Part shown: positions 15,520 to 26,543 of the stretch, one piece after another
How the letters are laid out: the number at the start of each line of letters is the position of its first letter
Position numbering within the stretch: the first letter of the stretch is position 1
Assembly (NCBI GenBank): GCA_002812745.2
Contig: NCSJ02000086.1
Coordinates: forward strand, 1 to 64,000
DNA length: 64,000 nucleotides
Direction: 5' to 3'
Source of the DNA: Scytalidium lignicola
Lineage: Eukaryota; Ascomycota; Leotiomycetes
The notes under the pieces: model-generated
What the model saw: the letters and a program-made list of their open reading frames with translations, nothing else
Databases searched by the model: none
Told to the model about the DNA's origin: nothing
Translations under genes and position numbers: made by a program

Positions 15520-16460
15520 TTAATTCTGAGCTGCTGCCGCTCCAGCTGCAGATACCTCTTGCACCGTCGTCTTGCCAGAGGCAATGTCCCTGGTAGTCGA
15601 CAAGATGGTAGACCAGTCTTCGAATTCTGTAAACGGCACATTTTCTCGTATGCAATATTGGACCAAATCTATGCTAGTGTTAGAGAATGAGCTTCACATA
15701 AATCCGTCGTATGAACCATACCATGTCCTTTCTTTGCGAACAATAAATCAGTCTCCTTTGCAGCGGAGAGGTCGGATACACCATCACCGGCGTACAACAA
15801 GATAGGACGCTGGTCATCCGGAAGACTGGAATATTTCCTAATTTCGATTGACTTATCATGGCCAAAATGCCTATGAATTGGATTAGCATGGCTCATTAGA
15901 TCGATTGAAACGGCCCAGAGAGGTAGGAGCTATTCACTAGAGGAGATCCTGATATCTCGGGCATGGGCAACTTACGAATGATCATGGAACGTTATCTGCC
16001 ATCCACCATGGTCATTGATGCTCTTTCCTTCCCTTGGCTCGACATCGTTACTGACAATCTCGATCTCATCTGCAATATCACCGAGGTAGTGGACGAGCAG
16101 CGCCCTGATAACTGGCGCCATCCCGCTACTCAATACGACTACCGGGATATTCTCGCTCTTAGCCCACTGGTAGAACTCCTTGAAATATGGATCTAGTTTT
16201 ATATTGGCTTTTAGAAGCTTAATGCACTCATCATAAGGAGTCTTGATGCTGTCCATCATTTCCTTGAACGAGTCTCGAAAACTCTGTCTGTCGTGGAGGA
16301 CATCTGCATTTCCTTGCTTGCGTAGCTCGACTCCGAATCCTATGTTGTCCGTCATATAGTCGTTGCTATCACTCATTGTTACTGTGCCATCGAAATCCGT
16401 GAAGAAGATGACCTTAGGTGATGTCCGCATGGCGGGAAGATTGGCATGTTGAACAGTCAT
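15520..16460 (-). CDS. HAD-superfamily phosphatase, Pyp1 (YNL010W)-like
   Basis: Exons 16460-15976, 15870-15722 and 15668-15520 give 260 residues. HAD motif I is FFTDFDGTVT (nucleophile Asp and Asp+2), motif II is VVVLSSGM, the GHDKS lysine matches motif III, and motif IV is YAGDGVSDLSAAKE. The order and wording closely resemble yeast YNL010W (Pyp1), described as a polyol-phosphate phosphatase, and more distantly phosphoserine phosphatase and MtnX. It is probably a cytosolic enzyme that hydrolyses small phosphorylated metabolites; the substrate cannot be read from sequence. The first in-frame ATG was used; the open frame upstream begins with TTG. The C-terminus is Ala-rich (AAGAAAAQN). Confidence 0.9.
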
Positions 16461-16998
16461 TGGGGGCAAGTCTAATGGCTAGATTAAATCAGTCTGAATA
16501 ATTTATGTAGAAACCTATTGGATGTTCATGAATTGATTTATATAGGGGCGCTTGACAAGGTGTTATGCATTGTTCGGGGAATCATTTGTGGCTGACAATT
16601 TTTGGGAGGATAGCAAAGATACGGGTAGATAAAAAGACAATATCTTACTGTGTGTGTATATCTGTCAAAATGCAACAAAATATACAATAATTTATACCTC
16701 TATACCCAGTGAGAAGCAAGCAAAGGTTAATATCTATAAAACTACCAAGGAACAAGAGATTGGCGGTGGAAAGAAGAAAACAAAAGTTATAGGAGGGGTT
16801 CTCATCCACCAGAAGCAGGGCTGGTAGGGGTACCCCACATAGTTAGCAGTTGTGGAGTAGTTGACTAAAGCCTCCCTGTCGTCATTGCCTGTCGCTTCCG
16901 AATTTCCTACTAAAGCCTTCGCCGCAAGCGCCTAAAAGACAACTGACCCGACGTCGAACCTCAAACCAGCAGACGACCAGCTCCCAGAGGAGAGGGTT
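16461..16998. other. Divergent intergenic region
   Basis: This interval separates the divergently transcribed phosphatase and She9 genes and probably holds both promoters. No gene is seen. Confidence 0.5.
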
Positions 16999-18354
16999 AT
17001 GACGATGCAGCCGTTGGCCAAATTAGGGCCACGGCTTCTCTTCGACTCAATTGCTTCATCGACAGCTCCACGATCGTTCCAGACCTTCAATCGGGTATCC
17101 CATCGGTCCCTGATTCGCCCGTCAATTTGCTTCCAGTGTAAGAAGCAGCTCCAATACCGGTCCTTCGCAGACAACTCAAAGCCCTCCAACGCCTCGGCAT
17201 CTTCAACTTCCTCTGCACAATCCACACCATCAGCACACTCAGAATCCATAGAATCTTCCAATGAGACGAATAACTCCACCAGCGACCAAGATGCCGACCT
17301 ACCATCGGCCCAGGAAGGCCGCCGCACTGCCCTCACCAAGCGTGTCTCGCATCTCATGGACAACCTCCAGGGCAACATCTTCATAGCTTCCCAACGACTC
17401 AACGATCTCACAGGTTACTCGGGCATCGAAGCCCTTAAGGCACGTATTACTACAATAGAAAAGCATGTCCAAGAATGTCAAGAAGCCGTGCGAGCCGCCA
17501 GAGCCAGATATAAAGCCACCGTATCAGAGCGTGCTTCGAGTCAGCGGGAAGTTACGGCGCTGTTAGCAAGAAAGGACACCTGGTCTCCTGTGGATCTGGA
17601 GAGATTTACGAGTCTGTACAGGAGTGATCACGGCAATGAGCAAGCAGTGCAGGAATCTGCACAAAAGTTGGCGGATGCAGAAAGGGAAGCCGAGCATTCT
17701 GCCGCTCAACTTTCTAGTACCATTCTAAGTCGGTACCACGAGGAACAGATATGGAGCGATAAAATCCGGAGGATGAGTACTTGGGGAACTTGGGGGCTTA
17801 TGGGAATTAATGTTTTGTTATTTTTGGTGTTCCAGCTGGGGTTTGAGCCCTGGAGGAGGAGACGACTTGTTCGTGGGTTTGAGGATAAGGTTAGGGAGGC
17901 TCTAGAGCAGGAGAAACTTGCACAGCTAGAAGCAAGTGCAAATGTCGCTGCCGCTGCCGCTGCCGCTGCCGCTGCCGCTGCCGCTGTGAGCAAAACTATG
18001 GAGCAAGAGCCGCTAGAGAAAGAAGTTGCAGCTGGTGTCCAGGAGTCGGAAGAAAAGTTGCTGGAGGATATGACAAGTCCAGTTCCTGCTGCTGATGCTG
18101 TTGTTGCCGGCGTAGAAAGTCTTGCAAATGAACTGAATGCTGTCACTTCCCCGGATATACCAAGACAGCCCGAAGTCTCTATCTGGACGCAATTTGGGAC
18201 GCCAAAAGCATGGCAAGCTGCCGTTGAAGACCTATTTAGTGAGAGGGTTATATCATTGAAGAAGCAGGACATAACAATTATTGCCTTAGAAAGTGCTGCA
18301 ACTGGTGCTGCTATAGTTGGCGTTATTGCAACAGCACTGCTTCGCCGGTCATAA
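16999..18354 (+). CDS. She9/Mdm33-family mitochondrial inner-membrane protein
   Basis: A single exon of 451 residues. It has an N-terminal presequence with basic and hydroxylated residues, a Ser/Thr-rich linker, a conserved long coiled coil (about 115-245, from SHLMDNLQGNIFIASQRLND through YHEEQIWSDKIRR), a transmembrane segment (about 262-282, GLMGINVLLFLVFQLGF) followed by a WRRRR anchor, a poly-alanine tract from a GCTGCC repeat, and a second hydrophobic segment near the C-terminus. In yeast, She9/Mdm33 shapes the mitochondrial inner membrane and affects fission. Start 16999 fits; a second Met lies two codons later. Confidence 0.92.
   Translation: MTMQPLAKLGPRLLFDSIASSTAPRSFQTFNRVSHRSLIRPSICFQCKKQLQYRSFADNSKPSNASASSTSSAQSTPSAHSESIESSNETNNSTSDQDADLPSAQEGRRTALTKRVSHLMDNLQGNIFIASQRLNDLTGYSGIEALKARITTIEKHVQECQEAVRAARARYKATVSERASSQREVTALLARKDTWSPVDLERFTSLYRSDHGNEQAVQESAQKLADAEREAEHSAAQLSSTILSRYHEEQIWSDKIRRMSTWGTWGLMGINVLLFLVFQLGFEPWRRRRLVRGFEDKVREALEQEKLAQLEASANVAAAAAAAAAAAAAVSKTMEQEPLEKEVAAGVQESEEKLLEDMTSPVPAADAVVAGVESLANELNAVTSPDIPRQPEVSIWTQFGTPKAWQAAVEDLFSERVISLKKQDITIIALESAATGAAIVGVIATALLRRS
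17947..17985 (+). repeat. (GCTGCC)n hexanucleotide repeat coding for poly-Ala
   Basis: About 6.5 perfect GCTGCC copies inside the She9 reading frame encode an uninterrupted alanine run between the transmembrane segment and an acidic region. The lack of codon drift suggests replication slippage and likely length polymorphism. Confidence 0.9.
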
Positions 18355-18448
18355 GCAGTGTTGGAGTTGGAATGTAGAATATTCTCTAGAAAGCTCTTCT
18401 CTATTCTAGACGTGTACTGTACGATAGAATTACATAGACAATTTAATG

Positions 18449-20194
18449 TCACGATTCTTCTTGAAGACATTCTGAGTTGTCCTCATCTATTTTTACGAAG
18501 GCAGTGGCAATCATAGCAATCAAATATAGTGCCTGAATTTATCTTAGTCCCTAAGCTACGGAAGAAACAAAGGATCTGTAAACTTACCGCAGCGACAAAG
18601 AACGGTAAAGCATGCCAGAAAGGTGTTGCTCGGAGAGTAGCTGCGAAGATCTGCTGCATCGCAGGGTCACCAAGCATATGTCCAATATTTTCAAGAACGG
18701 CTATGGCTGTATAGAAGGTAGCTTTAAAATCTTTAGCTATCCAATGAGTCGCGAGCGCGAGCGCGTGGACCCTGCTTCCAAATCCCCCTGAGAAGACGAA
18801 GACACCTATAAAAGAGTTAGTATAAGTTAAGCATCTAAATGAGGAAAGCTTCACCTAGAGGTAGAAGACGGCCCGATGGAGCCAACCCGATGAGCAGAGA
18901 TCCAATACAAAGTAGGCAAACGCTTATTCTAACATAATTCAGATCGATATTTTGAGATTTAATTTTATATCTACTTTGAATGTAGGCATTTAGTCGAGGC
19001 ATAACTAGTAAAAATAACACCAGATTGATCACGGCCGACTCGGTATAAAAGGTGGCTCCCGCAGATATTTTGAAGCCGAATCGTATAGAAGCATATTGTA
19101 TTAAAATATTAAGAGTCGTATACCTCAAAGTAACTACGAGAAACGTTGGAAGCGTAAGAAGAATATTTCTGTGGAAGAGAATACTCTTAAAACTGTCTAT
19201 TAGGGCAGTTTTAGCTGGTAAACCACTCGTATTAGCTGTATCATTAGCATCGTTACCAGGCTCCGCCTGTGACTCCAAATAATGGCCCGATGACCTTGAA
19301 TCTGGCATAATCCAAAGGAGCAGAAGACATAATAAGAGGGAGACAAGAGCCAAGCCGCACGGAATCCAAGACGAAATATCGGTAGTTGTAGCTGCAACAA
19401 ACGATGCCACAAGCTCGGCAACATAAAATGCAGAAAACACATAATAAAATGCACGACGTCTCCATTCCAATGGTATAGACTCAGATACCATGGCCCACAT
19501 AAATGATACAGCTGAGGGCAGGCCACCTCCGCATAAAATGAAGACGGAGGAGAGCCATACTAACCTCAGAGGCAGCACCTTAGGGAAAGCACCTATATAG
19601 GTATTTTAGTCTTTCAGCCCTAATATGACAGTAAAGAGAGATGGAGATACCTACAAACGACGAAGATCGTAGATAAGGAGAATATGACACCGACGACAGC
19701 TACCGCTAGAGTTTTCCTCAGGCCATATCGATCGCCTAGCTTACCAAAAGGAATTCCAACAAGAATTACTAGTACACGGTGTCAGCAATCCTCCTCCTTG
19801 CAGATCCCAAAGTGACCAAGATAGAGGAAAACAGGAGAATGTAGAGGAGGTAAATCGCACCTGCCAAGGTATCAAAAGTCGATTTCCACCCTCTAATCGT
19901 AGCCAATGGAGCTTGAATCTCCGGAATCTTGCAAAGAGCATCATCTATCTTTCCGCTTGGAAAAGAGTAGTATGTACGGCAGAGAGATTGCTCAAATAGG
20001 TTGATAAAAGGAGCAACGATGACCATCTCGCAGAAACCTAGAAGGAAATGCAGAAGCATGAAATAGATTATGAAGACATGTACAGGTCTGGACCTGTTTT
20101 TACCTGCGGTATCATCATGCTCATCGTCATCTTTTGGATGGGGGTGGATTCCGCCGTTTAGAAGTGGAGTTATGTCATTTTCAGTAACGTCCAT
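18449..20194 (-). CDS. Major facilitator superfamily transporter
   Basis: Five exons (20194-19861, 19768-19655, 19592-18855, 18805-18588, 18532-18449) give 495 residues with about 12 hydrophobic segments. The N-terminal cytosolic tail is acidic and His/Asp-rich. The MFS loop 2-3 signature is recognisable across the second exon (GIPFGKLGDRYGLRKTLAV). Proline- and glycine-rich helices and a mid-protein hydrophilic loop (about residues 230-270) fit the two six-helix bundles. Substrate is unknown; the layout resembles uncharacterised fungal MFS proteins annotated as drug or tetracycline-resistance-like. The gene is convergent with She9, with only 94 bases between stops. An in-frame stop excludes the alternative donor for exon 2. 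Confidence 0.88.
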
Positions 20195-20551
20195 GGTGAT
20201 AATAACCAATAGAGCAGAGACTCAGTGACTCCTCATTCTTTTCATATGCGTTGAGTTTGTGTGTAGATAATAAGACATCAAAACACACCCTCGATAGGCG
20301 GTGGAGAGCGGCATAACTACGTGGGATGTTCGAGGTTACTCTCGGCTACAGATACCCAGGCGTGCTAGCAGACAGCTCGGTCTTGGTCTCCTGAAATATA
20401 CTATCTAGTTCCGGCTAGAGGAGCGTAACATCTCGAATGGGAATTACAGCATTTAAATTTGTCACGTGTAAATTGATACATAAAATTGAATGAACAATTA
20501 CTTTCATAACATCATTTTAAATACAATGTATCCTCGACCATCCAGGTAACT
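20195..20551. other. Intergenic region between MFS gene and secreted-protein gene
   Basis: This is the promoter side of the MFS transporter gene. No gene is supported. Confidence 0.5.
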
Positions 20552-21585
20552 TTATGCCGCAGCGTTACACTGGTCCTCTTGAGCGTTGCAATCTGCAACA
20601 CTCGTGCCCGCAAGCTGGCCTGAGTTGACGGCGTTAGAGCAAGCATTGTTCTGAACAGCACAAGATCTTTGGAGGGCAGCGGCCTCATTAACAAAGGTAG
20701 CCCCGTCAACCGCGAATGGGCGGTCACCAGACGATTGGATAACAGGGGGAGCGGCACCACCCAAATTTCCAGTGAAGGTCTGGACGTTGCTGCCAGATGC
20801 TGCTGCAGCCACGGCAGTTGAGCGAACTGCGACGGCCGTACCCGCTGTAATACCAGCAACGGCTGCGTTGATTTCATCAGCGGTAGCATCCTCAACGAGT
20901 AAATTTTGAGAGAAGATGCAGCCTTCTTCGTCATCGGCAACGTCACAAGTGTTACCCGCGCCAGTAGGATCATTAACCTGTAGGATGTGAGCTTTTTGAT
21001 TATGACACTCAAGGAAGGCCGACTTACGTCACCAGGAGCAAAAGTACCGGACTTAAGGGCGTCCAGAGGATTTGCACCAATGGATGCTAGCTGCTTGGCC
21101 AGCTCTAGAACAATGGCTTTGTTGATTGCCGCAGCATTTGCTGATGCTGGATCTTGATGCTGAGAAATGGCCGCAATCTCAGGGTTCACAGCCGTGATGG
21201 ATGTGCAAGCAACACTGGCAAGACCAACTGACCCAGTATTCCGCTCCAAAGCTCTGTAGATTAATGCATCAGACATACCGGTGATATTTCCGGCAGCCTT
21301 AGCATTTGAGAAGGCCTGATCAGCGGTTGCTTGCTGCAAGCAATCGGTGTCGGTGATATCACCTTGGCCAGCAGCAGCAGCAGCATTACCAAGGAGACCG
21401 AAGACAGAATCCTGGATGTTGTCGGGATTGTTGAGGTTCAAGTTCGCACGGACGCCGTCCAAGAAAATGTTATGCGAGTGTTCTTGGGGCACTTCACGAA
21501 CTCGAAGCTTGGTCTTGGTTACTGGCAGTGGCGATGCAGCAACCAGACCCAAGGTCATCAGAAGGGCAAAAGATTCACACTTCAT
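20552..21585 (-). CDS. Secreted fungal protein of unknown function
   Basis: Two exons, 21585-21028 and 20977-20552, give 327 residues; the intron is defined by GTAAGT and CAG and restores an open Cys-containing second half. The N-terminus is a signal peptide (MKCESFALLMTLGLVAASPL) followed by a dibasic-rich region. The mature protein is rich in Ala, Asn, Gln and Asp. It ends with paired cysteines (RSCAVQNNACSNAVNSG, then DCNAQEDQC) that probably form disulfides. I recognise the C-terminal pattern from conserved secreted proteins of Pezizomycotina, sometimes mislabelled ribosomal protein s17, but know no function. Reading straight through the intron gives a longer artefactual frame to 20512. 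Confidence 0.8.
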
Positions 21586-23223
21586 GGCGTCTGACTAGTA
21601 GAGACTGGCTTGATGAGATTAATGCAAGAAAACAGGATTATAAAATAAAAAGGACCGGCCTCGATATAGGTAAAATTTGCTGCGGTAGCAATAAAGAGTG
21701 AAGAGAAAGTAAACAGTTCACAGAACTGATAGTAAAAGGAATGAAAACAGAGGGATCGTAAGTAGACACAGGATGAATGGATAAGGAAAAGCAAAAGGGA
21801 CAGAAACTATGCCAAGCTAGAGAGAAGATTGTCTTATATAGCAAAGGCTGTGAAATCCACTTACCTTCTACTTACTAAGTTCGGATCAGACGGAGGAGGG
21901 CCATAACACAGGTTCTGGATCATCTGGCCCAGGGCATCTCTAGTAATCATCTCATCTTACAGTACCAGTCTCAGATGATCAAACACGACGAACATGCTGT
22001 TACCAGAAGGATGTGAATGTAACGCAGCGATGGCAGCTTCATCCACGCGTGCCATCAACCGCCGAGCAAGTTGAGATGCCGACGAGCCCTAACATGGCCC
22101 CTTGACAGAGCGGGAACCCCACAGAATGGCAGTCGGTGACGACACCGACTGGATGTACAGTATGGGTGTACGTAAGGTCATTTGTGCGCATTGCCGCCAG
22201 CTTAGACATCAGATGATGGTTGATGGTTGATGGGTCTGGCCTGTATCAGAGACGTCGGACGAGGCGATCATGGCACAAAATGTGAGGCGTTAGAGGATCG
22301 ATGTACCTTCGTACCTTTGTGCTTGGCTCGCTTAGATCCGGTGCTGCGTCGTCTGTCTCAGGGGTGCAGCCGAGCATCAATGCTCTGCTGGGCTGAAGCT
22401 CGTGAGGCCGCATTAGGAAGTGCTGTCACAGCTGGAGGTGCTGGAATGGGTTCATGAACACATCAGACTGCTTAACGTCGTCTCATCACTACAATATCTG
22501 CATAATACTCCCTTATGCTGCTAGTCTTTCGATACGTGTTGGGATTGAGGCATCACCCGCCCCCGGGCGCGCTGGGAGCCACATGGCCATGGCCGTTACA
22601 TAAGGGTCTGAAGCGTTGACGTCGTGCAGTTTAATTCATCAGTGCAAAGATGCACCCGTGGGCAATATGGTAATAATATAATATTAACGTCGTGGCCTCC
22701 ATGACTGGCTAACGGCTAACCGCTCAGTTTTGCATACATCTCGGAGTTGAAAAGAAAAGAAGAAAAACAATAATTCAGTTCTCATTCATTTGCATCTAAA
22801 TACCGTCCATCATATATCCCTTACACACCAAGTGCGCATCGAGATACCCTATAATGCATAAAGATATGGTCCCCCTCAACCAGAAGCAGTTCCTGCCTTG
22901 TACACCCCAGTATAGTGGAATCCCCATAACAAAACCATAATGATATTTGTAACCCATTGTAACCACTGTAGCCCTTCTAAGCAGTGAGATCAGTGGTCAC
23001 AGATCAACTGATTGGCGACCCAGGTCATGATTTTTTGCTCAATATACATGGACCCAACAGATTGCTATGCTGCACAAGCAGACATGAGCGGACAGCCTTA
23101 AAATATACTGCCCTTTTTGAAGCTGCCCTTAATGCGTCTCTATTCTATACAGACTAATAATTGAGCGTGTCCAATGTTTGGCCGTTAGATTTGAAAACCA
23201 GATCGGATACCAAAGACAATCAA
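21586..23223. other. Long intergenic region, no supported gene
   Basis: About 1.6 kb between the secreted-protein promoter and the 3' end of Pat1. It holds short direct repeats such as GATGGTTGATGGTTGATGG near 22213 but no coding signal that I can support. Confidence 0.5.
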
Positions 23224-25767
23224 TTAGGCAAGCAACTCGACATCCAATCCGATAGAGCGCATGAAGAGGTTGACGTTTCCCAACCGTTGACTGGACATTG
23301 CTGGCGGGAGGGTTTTCGCTAAGGTTACCGTCTCCATCACTCGGTCTTTGACTGCCATAACGAGCCTTTGCTGTTGCTCAGGACTTGCGCCAATGCCAAT
23401 GGCCGCAAGGAATTGCCAGACATACACATCTTCACCGGTATTAACTGTGCCCGGGAATATGGTTGGGAGGGTGGGCTCTAGAGCATCAAACAGCCCGTTA
23501 TAGGTAGTAACCCTGAAAATTTGTTAGTTGTGTACGAGTCATGATAGAATTTGCTCTTACCATTGCTCCCATTCCTGCTCGTTGATATTGCCAGCCTGCT
23601 TGATGAGCTCGGCACGACTAAGAATCATCGTCAACATGCTGACCCCAATTCTTGTACGAGCAATAACATCAACATTAATTCCGAGTATCAAACCCAAAAC
23701 GCCGGTAACAATGTCCAACTCGGCTTCACTCAAATATGCGAAAAGGCTTGGCATAACTGCCAAAGAAAAAAGTTCTACATTCTCCCGGATTTGAGCATTT
23801 AATTGCGTTTCTCCAGAGAGAAGCTGTGCCTGCCGAACCACATCAAGCTGGTCAAGATGGACTACAATCATAGTCAAGATGGTAGTCCGTTGCTCATGAG
23901 TGATATGTCTGAACACACGCGGTATAGCCTTCTTGCCCTTACTGAAGGAAAGGAAGGCAATGAAAGGGTGGGTTGCTGTTGCGCCAATAGGTTCATGGAC
24001 TTTGAGTTGATGCCATAACTTTTGATTCAACTTTTGAGCCATTTCGCGCCAGTCCATGTGTCTACCAACCAACTCCGGATCGATATCGTCGTGCAATGGC
24101 GGAGGCATATGACGATCGTGGTCTTCCATCTCCATCAAGGTGGTGTACACATTCTCAATATCGCGCAGTACTGATTTTCTATCACTTCCGCTTACGGGGT
24201 GTCGAGTGGCATTTCCAGATCGGTGAGAATCAGAGCCTTCGTTTCTCTTGATATTGAGTAGTGGTTTCGGCGTTTTTGCATTACTAAACGATATCTTTCC
24301 TAGACTTCCCTCAATTACCAACTGTTTATTCTTTGGCTTGTTCTTAGCAGCTTCTACAGCACGCTGGACTTGTTGTTCCATACGTTGAACATGGTTGTCG
24401 CCGCCTCGAGCCTGTCGTCGCATTCCACCATGCCGACCACCAGTTTGGAAAAGGTAGGTTTGAGCAAAATTGCTCAGCGGCTGATTGGGGTGCTGGCGAG
24501 GCCCTCCACGAATCTGGTTGTGGACCTGGTAGTAGAAATCTTCTGAAAGGCCGGAGTCCGTTCCAAGCTCATTCGGATTCCCAGTGGCAGTCACTAGCTG
24601 TTGCAATTGTATACGAGTGATGAAATTCTTGTCCTGGGGTGTCATGAGGCCATTGTCTTTGGAAAGTAAAAATATCTTATGGTTCCGTTTTGCTCGTTTA
24701 GCGTCTTCTGCCNAAAAATGTTGCTCTCTCTTCTTCAGACAGATGTGCAAGCTGTTGCGGATGAGTAATAATGTGACGTGATCCTGAGGGGCGTGATTGA
24801 TGACCAGGTTGAGAAGGAATGCGACGCTGCTGATCAGGAGGGAATCGGTTGGGATTTTGAAGAATCTGGGTTGGCTGGGAAGGTCTAGCTTGGGCTGCTG
24901 GTTGTTGCGGAAATTGCTCTGGTCGTTGTAGAAGGTGGATTGCTGATGGCTCTGTGTGGCTGGAACTTGATGCATTTCTTGGAAGGGAATATTAGAACCT
25001 GAACTGGCTTGTTGCGGGGGGCCTTGATACTGCACTGCAGGTTGCTGCGGGTATGTCTCGAGTGGCGGCTGTGAGGAGGTAGGATACTGCTGTTGGTTTT
25101 GGAGAGGTGGCTGTGTCGGCTTTTTGGCTTGGGCTCGCATAGCAGCTTCAACCTCTTCCAAGCTCATCATCTTTCTACCTCCCGGGACAGTAGATGATAC
25201 CTTTTGGGTTTCAGTGACTGGTGTTTGCCGCTTCGGCGGAACACCCCATAAGCTTGCATCGGCCTGCAGCTCAGGAACTTGTTCAGATTCTTCCTTATAA
25301 CGTTCATATCCAGTTTTCGCAGGTTTTGACAAAGTCTGAGAGGAGTAAGAAGGGGCCGTAGTAACTTTTGATATGGGTTGTTGTCGACTGAAGCGAAGCT
25401 GCTCCTCAGTAATTGCATCTGCAACTTTGGCTGTTTGACCAAAGAAATCGAAGTCCTTCCCAACCGTTTTCTGAGCTGGACCTGAAGGATTTGAATCGCC
25501 AAATGTATCCTCATTAAAGACGTCATCAGTCTCGTCCAACTGGTCACCTAAGCCATCATAAGTATCCTCAAAGTCAAGCCTGAGGAACCGCCAGTGTTAG
25601 CTTCATACTGCAGGCAAAATCTCTTCTATCACGTACGCTTCGCCATCATTATCATCGTTAGCACGCGAAAAGCCAGCAAATGGGTCTGCAACTTGGGAAA
25701 ACCCCGGCGCAGTAGGGTTATGGCCACGATCTCGTGGTAGGGTGGAATCAAAGCCGAAAAAAGACAT
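23224..25767 (-). CDS. pat1: Pat1-family mRNA decapping activator
   Basis: Exons 25767-25637, 25579-23561 and 23512-23224 give about 812 residues. It has the N-terminal SFFGFDSTLP motif, an acidic region, a long Pro/Gln-rich disordered stretch, and a C-terminal conserved region containing FYYQVHNQIRGG, LEIKRN-like segments and MEMEDHDR. In yeast, Pat1 binds Lsm1-7 and Dhh1 and promotes decapping and P-body formation. Two compensating frame problems occur. The N at 24713 is one surplus base in a T/A homopolymer. One base appears lost between about 24900 and 24990. Between them the better reading is the Q/P-rich frame with HIITHPQQLAHLSEEERA, not the continuous one. These look like sequence errors, not decay. 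Confidence 0.88.
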
Positions 25768-26543
25768 TGTCAAGAGGCTGTGGAGTATCTGCGGTAAACT
25801 ACTTGAACCAGTGCAATAGCCATTCAAACGTGAGATGGCGAGATCAAATAGATCACTCTTCAACAATCTATTATATCAAGTCAGATCAGAGGGTAGATAG
25901 AACAGAATCGCACAACAGCGGTGCAGCAAGACAATTAGGCGCATGGAATTTAAGGAAAGGTACATGCCTCTGATGGTACAATTTATGCAGGAAGTGAAGC
26001 TTTGTTAGGGCTGTCGAGCGCGCGCAGAATCAACCCTGTGTGAAGAGCTTCATCATCAGAAAGGTCTCTATTCAATAGTGATGGTCAAGATTTAGCGAGT
26101 TGACGTTTTGGCGAAGTGGTGGGGGAGCGCCCTCAGAGGCACGTGGTCTAACCTTCTCTGTATTAGTGTATGCACTTGGCTTAGTCGAGGTAAGTGCGTT
26201 GCTGTTTACCACCAAAATCCCTGCCAAAAGTCAGAAGTTTGGGAATACGAATGTGCTGTACGTATTCGATTCCCGGGAAACATTCTTGTGCCCGCGGACG
26301 CCCTCCTTTATCCAACTTCCTCCCTTTATTGCGCATCGTTCTCTACGCGCATTTAAAGAGGGCTTCTCCCAGTTGTCATCCATACACTGTTTACAGTGCT
26401 AAACAGTGCCCATCTCCATTGATTTCTTCTCTCGTCTGTTCCTGGAGCTCGTGGGTAGGACTGCCGAGCCCCTTTCTCCTGTCGCATGACGACAATTGAA
26501 CTATATTATTTAATCTGACGACAAACCCTCTACTTTCGTTATC
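25768..26543. other. Divergent intergenic region
   Basis: This lies between divergently transcribed Pat1 and the mannosyltransferase. Overlapping plus-strand open frames at 26100-26500 carry no conserved motif. The region probably holds two promoters and 5' UTRs. Confidence 0.5.

Noticed and set aside
17706..18470. 254-codon minus-strand frame opposite She9
   Set aside because: It mirrors the Ala/Ser repeat and coiled-coil region. The plus strand has clear family motifs.
20512..20977. Read-through C-terminus of the secreted protein
   Set aside because: It arises by translating the intron; the spliced frame has the conserved Cys pattern and ends at 20552.
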